From a virus, in the IMG/VR virus record IMGVR_UViG_3300027668_000063, positions 1-30,066 of that record: a stretch of DNA of 30,066 bases. The stretch is one strand, 5' to 3'. A program made the translations under genes and the position numbers. A model generated the notes under the pieces. The model ran no database searches. It saw nothing but the letters and a program-made list of their open reading frames with translations, and was not told the origin of the DNA. This document shows, one piece after another, positions 13,534 through 21,213 of the stretch (its first letter is position 1; each line of letters opens with the position of its first letter).

Positions 13534-14112
13534 ATGGTCAATAAAGAAGATTTGCCAGTAAATGTTCGCAACTTGCGGCGAATCTGGGAGATCAAAAAGG
13601 GCGTTAAAGGATTCATTCAAGCGGATGCCGCTGCAGACCTTGGATGGACGCAGGGTGGGCTGTCTCATTATCTCAATGGGCAAACTCCGCTCAAAGGCTT
13701 GGCTGTCATCAAGCTGGCAAACTATCTAAATGTTGATCCGATTGAGATCGACCCAGCTATTGAAGCTAATTTACCAAATGTCAGAAAGGTAGCGATCAGC
13801 TACACTTCTGATGACGCGAGCAACAAACAATCCAAGACGATGTACATCCGAGACGATATCGAAAGTTTTTATGTTGAAATCGTTGGGAACCGTCACTTAG
13901 AAAATCATCCAGACGTTGTGCTGATCAACAGTTTGGAAAAAAGCATAACGGGTTTTGCTGTGTGCTGTCTGCCAGAATTTTACACCGAAAATTCTCTTGT
14001 CGCGGTCAGGCTTAAAAAAGAAAAGATTCTTCGATTTTACCTCAAATCCGAAACCCCTCCCGAATCCTCGATAGCCACAATCTGGGCTGTCATATCCATG
14101 AACTATCAATAG
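13534..14112 (+). CDS. cI-like repressor with degenerate C-terminal domain
   Basis: This 192-residue protein starts at ATG 13534, with GAGG eight bases upstream. An alternative ATG at 13474 has only a poorly spaced site. A helix-turn-helix spans residues about 9-70 (AAADLGWTQGGLSHYLNGQ, TPLKGLAVIKLANYLNVDP), as in cI/LexA-type repressors. The C-terminus (YVEIVGNRHLENHP, VVLINSL, VAVRLKKEKILRFYLKS) has the strand order of an S24 peptidase fold. I cannot find the usual Ser or the Lys in the expected places, so self-cleavage is doubtful. The 160-base gap in front has short dyads (GTTG-TATAAA-CAAC at 13395-13408). Confidence 0.75.
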   Translation: MVNKEDLPVNVRNLRRIWEIKKGVKGFIQADAAADLGWTQGGLSHYLNGQTPLKGLAVIKLANYLNVDPIEIDPAIEANLPNVRKVAISYTSDDASNKQSKTMYIRDDIESFYVEIVGNRHLENHPDVVLINSLEKSITGFAVCCLPEFYTENSLVAVRLKKEKILRFYLKSETPPESSIATIWAVISMNYQ

Positions 14113-14129
14113 AAAAAGCACATAAACTG

Positions 14130-14158
14130 TAGATAACTTTAAAACGCCACGTTATACT
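14130..14158 (+). promoter_or_regulatory. Candidate promoter for the DUF3310 gene
   Basis: TAGATA (14130-14135), 17 bases and TATACT (14153-14158) form a fair sigma70 match in the gap after the repressor gene. Transcripts would start near 14165. They would begin with the perfect inverted repeat ATTAATACT-AAA-AGTATTAAT (14167-14187), which could be an operator or a 5' hairpin. Confidence 0.4.
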
Positions 14159-14200
14159 CGATGAACATTAATACTAAAAGTATTAATAGTGTTAGTAATT

Positions 14201-14223
14201 AAACAAGCTTGATTGCTTGTTTT
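14201..14223 (+). terminator. Weak hairpin terminator or leader hairpin
   Basis: AAACAAGC-TTGATT-GCTTGTTT (14201-14222) has exact 8-base arms and ends in a short T-run. It may terminate transcripts from the upstream repressor gene. It may also be part of the DUF3310 leader, since it lies between the candidate promoter and the ribosome site. Confidence 0.4.
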
Positions 14224-14264
14224 AACTACGGGTACAAATACAGATTGATGAGAGGAGAATTAAC

Positions 14265-14561
14265 ATTAATACTACTAATAAAATTAGCCCAGAGAAAGGC
14301 GATGCTGATCCGCAAATAGCAATTGATAAGCCGCCGCATTACACCGCAACGACTATTGAGGCGATAGATTACATCGAAGATAGCCTTGGGGCTGGCTACG
14401 GGTTTTTCCTTGAAGGTTCAGCAAAAAAGTATTTGCACCGCTGGCGACATAAGCACGACTCTCAAGATGGTCGCCTATCCGATTTGAAAAAAGCATCTTG
14501 GTTTCTTGATCGATTAATCAAAGATGTCGAAGGCCACGATGTGCCAGTTTGTAACGACTAA
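14265..14561 (+). CDS. DUF3310 protein with apparent ATT start
   Basis: This 98-residue protein has the DUF3310 signature: KPPHYTATTIEAIDYIED, then FFLEGSAKKYLHRWRHKH and DLKKASWFLDRLIKD. These phage proteins are small helical and poorly characterised. The frame has no ATG, GTG or TTG between the upstream in-frame stop and the conserved core. The only sensible start is ATT 14265, with AGAGGAG ending exactly seven bases upstream. ATT is a rare but known bacterial start that makes poor initiation sites. A G-to-T change at this base would equally explain it. The gene is followed by the terminator at 14574 and is the last of the rightward block. Confidence 0.8.
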   Translation: MNTTNKISPEKGDADPQIAIDKPPHYTATTIEAIDYIEDSLGAGYGFFLEGSAKKYLHRWRHKHDSQDGRLSDLKKASWFLDRLIKDVEGHDVPVCND

Positions 14562-14573
14562 AAGTTACGCAAG

Positions 14574-14599
14574 AAAAAAGGGGCGAAAGCCCCTTTTTT
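14574..14599. terminator. Bidirectional rho-independent terminator
   Basis: AAAAAA-GGGGC-GAAA-GCCCC-TTTTTT is a textbook symmetric terminator. It stops the rightward operon after DUF3310 (stop at 14561) and the leftward integrase transcript (stop at 14613). Confidence 0.93.
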
Positions 14600-14612
14600 A
14601 CGCCTACAGAAA

Positions 14613-15647
14613 TTAAGCTGCTTTCTTTTCTCTGTCTAGCTTTTCAAGAATTAGAAGCACCTTATTGGCATTAATGTGCGTATAACGGCGAAGCATATTA
14701 ATGTCTTTATGGCCGCTAAAAGTTGCCACTACCATGCTGTCGAAGCCCATTTCAAAGAACCGTGATATAGCCTCATGCCTCAGATCGTGAAACCTCAAAT
14801 CCCCCACCCCAGCCCGATTTATCGCTTTTCTAAACGCATTGGTAATTGTGCGAGGATTGTGGGGAAATATAAATTCTGGGTTAGATAACAATCTTGGCTG
14901 TCTTGCAATGATATTTCTTGCTTCTGGGATTAGCGGAACGACCTCGTCTTTTTTGCGCCGAGGGTGTTTTCGCTGACGGATAATAATTGACTTGCCATCA
15001 TCGCTTAGATCGTCCCAGCGCAAACCACCAATTTCTGAAACACGCATTGCCGTTACCAACGCAAAATGCGCCCACTCAGCAACTGGAGTCGCCGATTGAA
15101 CCGCAGACAAGACTTTTGCCAGTTCTTTATCAGAGCATCTTCTCTCGCGCTCATCGCTGTTTGCAATGACTTTTAAACGGTGAAGTTGATCCATGCTTTT
15201 TTTGTACTCGTCAAATTTGGGTTTCGCCCCGAACATCGCTTCTGCGGTGCGTAGCACAACGCCCAAATATGCCATGTCTTGTTTGACCGTGGCTGGGCAG
15301 CAAGCTGAAGCCCTGCCCACCGCATAGTTAATAAGAGTCGGTGCAGTCATATCTTTGATTTTCAAGTACCCTAGTTTTTCTCGCAAAGTATTTAGCACAC
15401 TTGCTTTCGATTTTCCAAAGGGCATAATGGGGCCAATCTTTGAAACGTACTGATCGACAATATCTCCAAACAGTTGCTCGTCTTCGCGGAACTCATTCTT
15501 TGCAATTTTGTCTTCAACAGTTACCGCCCAGGCTTTCGCATCCGCAGCTTTGGAAAAAGATTTTGCAATAGGTTTTTGCCCGGATATTCGAACAGCCGCG
15601 CGGTATTTAATACCAAGTTTGCCAGTTCTTTTCGTGATTGTTGCCAT
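14613..15647 (-). CDS. int: Tyrosine integrase
   Basis: This 344-residue site-specific recombinase integrates and excises the phage genome. An N-terminal arm-binding region (TGKLGIKYRAAVRISGQ, KSFSKAADAKAW) is followed by a SAM-like core-binding domain. The catalytic domain has R202 (TAMRVSEIGGLRW), a lysine in the HPRRKKDEVVPL beta-hairpin, H287-x-x-R290 (FHDLRHEAISRF), H313 (FSGHKD) and nucleophile Y322 (RRYTHI). The start is set at ATG 15647, with AAGGTG six bases upstream; GTG 15656 overlaps the ribosome site. It ends at the shared terminator, and its upstream region holds the att-like repeats. It is complete, so the element should be capable of integration. Confidence 0.95.
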   Translation of the reverse strand: MATITKRTGKLGIKYRAAVRISGQKPIAKSFSKAADAKAWAVTVEDKIAKNEFREDEQLFGDIVDQYVSKIGPIMPFGKSKASVLNTLREKLGYLKIKDMTAPTLINYAVGRASACCPATVKQDMAYLGVVLRTAEAMFGAKPKFDEYKKSMDQLHRLKVIANSDERERRCSDKELAKVLSAVQSATPVAEWAHFALVTAMRVSEIGGLRWDDLSDDGKSIIIRQRKHPRRKKDEVVPLIPEARNIIARQPRLLSNPEFIFPHNPRTITNAFRKAINRAGVGDLRFHDLRHEAISRFFEMGFDSMVVATFSGHKDINMLRRYTHINANKVLLILEKLDREKKAA

Positions 15648-15734
15648 TTGGCGCACCTTTTTTTATTTAGATTTGATAATTATAGGCGCAAACCCTGTAA
15701 ACGCAAGGTAGACAGGCGATATTTATATTTATAT

Positions 15735-15959
15735 TCGGAGCAGTTCTTGGAGCAGTTCGAAAACAAAGCAAAACAATGGATAGTGATAAATCGTTATAAA
15801 TCAACGTCTTATGTGGTTATAAAAGATATACTAAAATTATGTACAAAAAGGCTAAGTGATTGAAAATTAACAGAAAAGTAGTGCGGGTGACCCATGTCTG
15901 ATAGTACCAGCACCCTTATAAATCAATGACTTACAAGGGCTTGGAGCAAATTTGGAGCA
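15735..15959 (+). other. attP: Probable attP region with core-like and arm-like repeats
   Basis: Between the integrase start and the late operon end lies a gene-free stretch (15648-15962). It holds TCGGAGCA/TTGGAGCA (15735-15754) and a core-like TATAAATCAACGTCTTATG (15795-15813). A second core, TATAAATCAATGACTTACA (15917-15935), is followed by TTGGAGCA twice (15941-15959). The second core is bracketed by CCCTT/AAGGG. Paired direct repeats around a core next to int fit arm and core sites of a tyrosine-integrase attP. Which core is cut, and the host target, cannot be read from the window. Confidence 0.65.
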
Positions 15960-15962
15960 AAT

Positions 15963-17273
15963 TTACAGGGGGCTAAACACCGTTCCACCTAAATCCATGC
16001 CGTCCTGCTTTCTTTTCTTCGAATATGGATCATTTTCATCGTACAACATAGGTTGAGTTACAACCTCTGCTCCTTTGGATATTTTGTTAGAAATAGGTTT
16101 TGCCATAAATCGGCTCAGTCCTTCGTCTGCTGGGTCAAATAGCAGCCTAGTAAGATTTGCGGGGCTTAAATAGTCTAGCCCTTTTGCCGTGTCTCTCACA
16201 GCACCCTGCGCCAAAGTCCCGATGACTGGAAGAAGTTGCGATCTGCGGTACGCAGCTAACTCTGACGAAACTTTGCCCCATGAAGAAGAACCCATTTCTC
16301 TTAGCTTTTGCTCTTCAGCCTCTAAACTTTCAAATCTTTGTTGCTCTCTAGCTTGATCCGCTGATGCGCCACCAGAGGCTAATGCTCCAGCCTGTGCGTC
16401 CTCTGGTGTAATTGTCCCCGCAAGGATCGCTCCGGCTACTGGCATGGAGACACCGTACTTACGAGCAATCTCGACGGTCTTGTCATCGAACATGACGTAG
16501 TTATTAGTTCTACCTTTGGGAGAGAATCGGGTTTGGGCATCGGCATACTTGATGCCTTTTACTCCGACATCTTTTAACATTTTAGATGCACCGGAAGGCC
16601 CACGCTCACCAGACAAAGTCTTTAGTATTTCGCTCCCCGTATTTCGGCCACCAAGGCCAGTGCCTATGTATATTGTTTCTGCGCCATCACCGCCATCACG
16701 CACATAAGACTCAACGCCCCTTGACTTCATTAGGTCGTCTATTGATTTTTGTATTTTAGGTGATTGAGTGTTTAACGGCAGGTCGTAATCGAGCAACTCA
16801 TCTGGCGAGGCATCAATATCTACCTCGTACATACGACCAAAGTTAACAGGGTTTCCGTTAGGGTTTACAAACCCCTCCATCTCATCTGCCATGTCAGCAG
16901 CTAACTGGCGATAATCATCGTCATAATCAGCATCAGAGGCTATGTCTCGAAAGTCTGCGGGGGTGTCGTGCTGCATCGCACGTTCAAGCATGTCCATACG
17001 GTTGTAATCTTCCATAGACTCAGCGACTTTGTATTGCTCCATCAAATGCTCTTCGTAATCAAAGTCTCTTGGTGTTAACGCATCTCGGTAAGACATCGCC
17101 GTACCCTCACGTTCGGCAAAGTACAAGCCGTGACCGTAAGCCTGTGCGCCCTCACCTGTTCCAATGTTATCAGTTGAGAAACGATCAAAGTCGTGTGGCG
17201 ATCCGTGATAGGCTTTTAAACGACTTTGTGCGCTTTCCGCTAGTTTCTTTCCTACAGCACTAAATACAGACAT
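15963..17273 (-). CDS. Virion-associated ADP-ribosyltransferase-like polyvalent protein
   Basis: This 436-residue protein has an N-terminal ADP-ribosyltransferase-like domain of the kind found in phage polyvalent proteins. It shows YHGSPHDFDRF (residues 22-32), GHGLYFAE (47-54), YEVDIDASPDELLDYDLPL, and the closing block GASKMLKDVGVKGIKYAD with NNYVMFDD. The C-terminal part has a short hydrophobic stretch (MPVAGAILAGTI) and an acidic coiled region. It is the last gene of the late operon, behind three internal virion proteins, so it is probably packaged and ejected with the DNA to modify host targets early. The start at 17273 has GGAG six bases upstream. Enzymatic activity is not shown, and some family members are structural only. 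Confidence 0.75.
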   Translation of the reverse strand: MSVFSAVGKKLAESAQSRLKAYHGSPHDFDRFSTDNIGTGEGAQAYGHGLYFAEREGTAMSYRDALTPRDFDYEEHLMEQYKVAESMEDYNRMDMLERAMQHDTPADFRDIASDADYDDDYRQLAADMADEMEGFVNPNGNPVNFGRMYEVDIDASPDELLDYDLPLNTQSPKIQKSIDDLMKSRGVESYVRDGGDGAETIYIGTGLGGRNTGSEILKTLSGERGPSGASKMLKDVGVKGIKYADAQTRFSPKGRTNNYVMFDDKTVEIARKYGVSMPVAGAILAGTITPEDAQAGALASGGASADQAREQQRFESLEAEEQKLREMGSSSWGKVSSELAAYRRSQLLPVIGTLAQGAVRDTAKGLDYLSPANLTRLLFDPADEGLSRFMAKPISNKISKGAEVVTQPMLYDENDPYSKKRKQDGMDLGGTVFSPL

Positions 17274-17276
17274 CGA

Positions 17277-17828
17277 TTACTCCGCTAAAGCGCCAGCTTG
17301 AATTAGGTCTTCATCCTGATCGATTAACGCAGGTATAGTCTCTTGGATGATCTCTGGGACAGGCGGCACGTCTGAGACAGATGCCAGGTTATCCTCATAC
17401 TGTTTGACATACGCAGGCGCTGAGGCGGCACTACCAGCCTCCAAGCGTGGAGGCGCAGAGTGCAGTGTCGGAAGACCACCCTGAAGTTGCGAGCCTGCCG
17501 GATTCATAATGCCAGCCTGCGACATTACGCTTTGAAGTCCAGACGTGGAATCGACATACCCAGATGTGTCCATCGCGCCACCCACGCCAATTTTAGTGTA
17601 ATCAGATGCACCTGACGGGCCAGAACCAAAATCAGCGCGTTTACCATCTTGACCTTGGAATGCTTGATGCACTGGTGATTCAAGCACGTTATCTTCAAAG
17701 CCTCGGTACGCCTCTTCAAACTTGCCAAGAGGACTAGCGGCATACATGTCAGACATGCCGCTTTGGATGCCAGCCGTCTTAGCCGCTATTGCTTCAGTTG
17801 CCCCTGTTATAATTGCAAGTAAAGTCAT
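17277..17828 (-). CDS. Hypothetical virion protein, 183 residues
   Basis: Low-complexity protein rich in Gly, Ser and Ala, with a short hydrophobic N-terminus (MTLLAIITGATEAIAAKTAG). The middle is probably disordered (FGSGPSGASDYTKIGVGG) and the tail acidic (LIDQDEDLIQAGALAE). Its start overlaps the stop of the 720-residue internal protein (TAATG), and its stop lies three bases before the ADP-ribosyltransferase-like gene. By position it is a minor internal or ejected virion component. No family is recognised. Confidence 0.75.
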   Translation of the reverse strand: MTLLAIITGATEAIAAKTAGIQSGMSDMYAASPLGKFEEAYRGFEDNVLESPVHQAFQGQDGKRADFGSGPSGASDYTKIGVGGAMDTSGYVDSTSGLQSVMSQAGIMNPAGSQLQGGLPTLHSAPPRLEAGSAASAPAYVKQYEDNLASVSDVPPVPEIIQETIPALIDQDEDLIQAGALAE

Positions 17829-19990
17829 TAATCCATATGCTCCGATTCTGACAGTGCCGCCTTATCTTCAAAGCTGTACTGTTCTAACCCTTGACGCAGT
17901 ATCGCATTAAGGTTTATGTGGTTTTTATCTAGTTTCAGTATGTGATCAACAGTGGCTCTACCTTTATTCCTAATGGCATTCTTAACGACACGTTGATCGC
18001 CAAGTTCTTTAAAACCCGCGCCCATCGTGTACTGCAGCCCTGAAATAATATTGAATACAGCGTCTAATATTTTTGTCGCAGTGTTAGAATAATTTACGGA
18101 GCCTTCTGGATGTATTGTTGCTTTTTTAACTGCATCCTGAAATCCTTTAAGGTTAGCAAACTGCTCTGGTGTCAAAACGGCTTGCAAAACATCTGATTTA
18201 TTTTTAATTAATGTGTTAAGTTTAGTTCCTTGAAAAAAATCTAACTCACCTTTAATGACGTTCGGGTTCAACGCTTGATCAAAAATATCTTTTAGCATGT
18301 AAGTCCGTAAATCTGCTACCGCTTGCTCGTTGCCGTTCTCCATTAGTTTTTGTATAACAGTTCTTGCGTTCTCTGGCGACCTCGTTACTAATTTTACAAT
18401 GTCGCTTGCGGCTCTTATCGGTGTGTCTGTGCCGACTTTTAAACCTGTAGTATCTTGTAAAACGTCTTTAGCCTCCCACAGTGCATGATAGTTATGGTTA
18501 GCGGCTCTTGCCGCTCTTGCTTGAGGCAAGAACTTTTTAGCAGTTCTACCATCTACAGTTTGAGATAGAACATCATCTGCGTTGTCACCTACAGCTTTTT
18601 TAATCTGCGAAAGTATCATGTTGCCAGTGCTATCTGTCGACGAATATTTAGTGTTTAAGAATTTAATAAAATCCTCTACATTTGCAACACTTAGCGAATC
18701 AAAATCTCCTGCCAAACCCCTTCTAGGGATATCGCCTTTAAACTTTGCGGAGTCAAGTACATTGTACTGCGAAAGCTTCCTACCAATATCTTCTAGCAGC
18801 CCCTGGTGTGTACCTAAATGATCGCCTGCTATGTCATAGTACGATTGCGCGACTACAGATTTATCGAGCGGTATGTCTACACCGTCTTCTAAAGAAAGTT
18901 GTTTGGCTTTATCGTACATTGCAATGTAGCCATCTTTATCAGAGTTCTTTGCCTGGTTAAGAGCATCCTGTAATGACTTGCCAGCGCCCTCCTTATCTAA
19001 AGCAGGGTTGCCGCCCATCTCTTCGGCTAACTGCCCACTTCTTACTGTGATGTCTTTATTTTGTTGATTTTTAAAATCACGCATTATATCCCCAGCTTCT
19101 TGCGACTGCCTGACGGCTGACTGCTCTGCTGATATCTGACCGAAATCTTGACTTGCCTCTCCTGCTGTTAGATTGAAACCCTGCTCGTTTTCCACTGCTT
19201 TTTGGACAGCAACGTCAACATCATCAGATCGGCCTATGCTCTCGAGTATTTGCCTAGTCGATTGTTTGAGGTTGCTGTAGTCATACCCCATTTCACGCAT
19301 CGCAGTAGATGCTTTATCTTTAATTGTGTCACTTAACCCGGCAACCCTATCAACCAGCGCACCGAAGGGAATTCTCTTGATAGCTTGCTGAAGAACGGTC
19401 ATAAGAGGTTCGCTGGCTACACCACCAACCGCCGCCATAGCACTGTTACCAGCGCGCGACTCATCGGAAAACGGAATCTCAACCGCGCCCTCAACAGCTC
19501 CTGCTACTCCAGAAATTGCGGTGCGCCCCATCAATCCCAAAGTCTGTGGGGCCGCGTATGTTGCTGCTGCTGTGGTAGGGACTGCGGCTAACACACCCCC
19601 CGCCATGCGGCCCGTGAAGTTTGCGGTTGGTGATTGGGCAGCGAGAGTGTCATCTAGAATTTCCAGCCGTCTGGCATGTTCTTGGTTATCTCCCCCAACA
19701 CCGATCAAGTCACCTACGCCCCTGACAAATTTATCTACGCCTACTCCCGTGGATAATGCAAAGTCTTTAAGGCTGCTGTTATCAGCGTTATTACGAGCAG
19801 AGTCTTGCTTCTCAAGGTACTGGCCGTATGCGGTAATATCCTGCATCATCTGGCTGGATTTGCCAGATGGCGTATTTGCCTGTGACCTTGCCGCTATTCG
19901 GTTTGCAACTTTTTGCTGCTCTCCGGGTGACATACCAAAGAAATCGTCAGGTACGTCTACGACCTGACCGTTAATTTTTGCTTGCGCCAT
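17828..19990 (-). CDS. Internal virion / DNA ejection protein, 720 residues
   Basis: A large, mostly helical protein with an N-terminal charged region and a Gly/Ala-rich hydrophobic section at about residues 125-190 (GRMAGGVLAAVPTTAAATYA; AAPQTLGLMGRTAISGVAGA). A long helical body follows with repeated Gln/Asp/Lys-rich stretches. This layout is common in podovirus ejection proteins, which leave the capsid with the DNA and line a channel across the envelope. There is no lysozyme or peptidase motif that I can see. AAAGGTGTG precedes ATG 19990. It is flanked on both sides by proteins of the same class. Confidence 0.7.
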   Translation of the reverse strand: MAQAKINGQVVDVPDDFFGMSPGEQQKVANRIAARSQANTPSGKSSQMMQDITAYGQYLEKQDSARNNADNSSLKDFALSTGVGVDKFVRGVGDLIGVGGDNQEHARRLEILDDTLAAQSPTANFTGRMAGGVLAAVPTTAAATYAAPQTLGLMGRTAISGVAGAVEGAVEIPFSDESRAGNSAMAAVGGVASEPLMTVLQQAIKRIPFGALVDRVAGLSDTIKDKASTAMREMGYDYSNLKQSTRQILESIGRSDDVDVAVQKAVENEQGFNLTAGEASQDFGQISAEQSAVRQSQEAGDIMRDFKNQQNKDITVRSGQLAEEMGGNPALDKEGAGKSLQDALNQAKNSDKDGYIAMYDKAKQLSLEDGVDIPLDKSVVAQSYYDIAGDHLGTHQGLLEDIGRKLSQYNVLDSAKFKGDIPRRGLAGDFDSLSVANVEDFIKFLNTKYSSTDSTGNMILSQIKKAVGDNADDVLSQTVDGRTAKKFLPQARAARAANHNYHALWEAKDVLQDTTGLKVGTDTPIRAASDIVKLVTRSPENARTVIQKLMENGNEQAVADLRTYMLKDIFDQALNPNVIKGELDFFQGTKLNTLIKNKSDVLQAVLTPEQFANLKGFQDAVKKATIHPEGSVNYSNTATKILDAVFNIISGLQYTMGAGFKELGDQRVVKNAIRNKGRATVDHILKLDKNHINLNAILRQGLEQYSFEDKAALSESEHMD

Positions 19991-20001
19991 TTAACACACC
20001 T

Positions 20002-21201
20002 TTAAATAGGTTCGATTGTTGCGTTGGGGTGTAACTGTTTATATTCGCCCAAGAAGTTTGATACGTCTTCATCGTTGTCTGACAGGTATCTGATTTCCGC
20101 GACTTCTTTATTACGAATCGATTCATACTTATCTTCGTAAGTCTCAATAAGTTGTGCAGCCAAATCTCGCATCTGCTCTCTTGCGATATCGGTAAGCCCT
20201 TTACCAGTCTGGGCTTCTTCTAAGGTGTTTGTTAGACGCTGAAACAAACCCGCCGCGTCTCTGGCTAACGCAAACTCACCTTCCCTAACGACAGAGTCTG
20301 GGTCGAGCGTCTTCATATAGTTAAATACGGCAGAAATATCACCGATACCAGTCTGCGCGTCTAACGCTTTTACCAGTTGTCGATAGTTCATGTACGCACT
20401 GCCAATGTCTTCGCTAACACCTTTAAATCTTGTGCCGATTTTTGCTAGATCGTCATATGTCTGTGTCTCCATAAACCTTTTATCAACACCGACATACTTT
20501 CCTTCCCCAGCGTTAACCCTTGCTTCTCTCGTAAGCTGCTGTATTTTGGTAGGGTCTTGAGAATTGAAGTCAGCCATGCGCCCATTAAGCCGTGCGTAGT
20601 CGAACACCAGCTTCCCTTGTGGGCTTACTGGAGAATTTTGGTCGCGCCTTTTAGCTAACATAGTCTGATCATTGATGTTGTTTGCTTCACGAATTGCGTC
20701 GCGCTGTTCAGCGTGTGCAATTGACTTCTTATACAGTTCGCTTGTATAACCAACTGAAGCTTCAAGCTGTGCGCGATATCCGCTTTTTCTAACCGCTGAC
20801 GGATCGTATTTGCTGCTATCTTCTCCAGACAACCAGAATAGTGGTGACATAAATAGTCGGCCAGTATCAGCCAACGTGTCTCCAATCTTAAACATGGTTG
20901 AGTTGCCTTGCTCGTCGTGTACCGCTTGCCGAGCGTCACGCTTTGCCAACTCGTATTGTTGAAGCTCCTGCGTGAGATCACGCACTGGAGAAACAAACTC
21001 ACCAGGCTTTCCGTTGTTCCGAAAACCAGCGCGTAAAAGTGCTTGTTCTTCAGACGGATTGCTGGCCTTCCGCACAGGCAGATTGCGGATATCTGACGCT
21101 TGGTTAATTTCTAATAAGCGAGGTGAATCTGCACGATTAAGAGATTCAAGGTTAGCTTCCGCTTCTGTGGGGTCGCGGAGCGTGTCAAAATATCTTGCCA
21201 T
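20002..21201 (-). CDS. Internal virion protein candidate, 399 residues
   Basis: A helical, highly charged protein (QELQQYELAKRDARQAVHDE; RDAAGLFQRLTNTLEEAQTG), with one weakly hydrophobic stretch (DTGRLFMSPLFWLSGE). No catalytic motif is visible. The starting ATG 21201 has AAGGA ten bases upstream, and the stop lies 12 bases before the next gene. Sitting between the Asn/Gly-rich protein and the 720-residue protein, it is probably another ejection or internal core component. The family is not recognised with confidence. Confidence 0.65.
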   Translation of the reverse strand: MARYFDTLRDPTEAEANLESLNRADSPRLLEINQASDIRNLPVRKASNPSEEQALLRAGFRNNGKPGEFVSPVRDLTQELQQYELAKRDARQAVHDEQGNSTMFKIGDTLADTGRLFMSPLFWLSGEDSSKYDPSAVRKSGYRAQLEASVGYTSELYKKSIAHAEQRDAIREANNINDQTMLAKRRDQNSPVSPQGKLVFDYARLNGRMADFNSQDPTKIQQLTREARVNAGEGKYVGVDKRFMETQTYDDLAKIGTRFKGVSEDIGSAYMNYRQLVKALDAQTGIGDISAVFNYMKTLDPDSVVREGEFALARDAAGLFQRLTNTLEEAQTGKGLTDIAREQMRDLAAQLIETYEDKYESIRNKEVAEIRYLSDNDEDVSNFLGEYKQLHPNATIEPI

Positions 21202-21213
21202 TCTATCTATTCC

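Noticed and set aside
15880-15962. Terminator for the late operon in CCCTT...AAGGG
   Set aside because: The arms are five bases around a 17-base loop with no T-run. The pairing more likely belongs to the att core.
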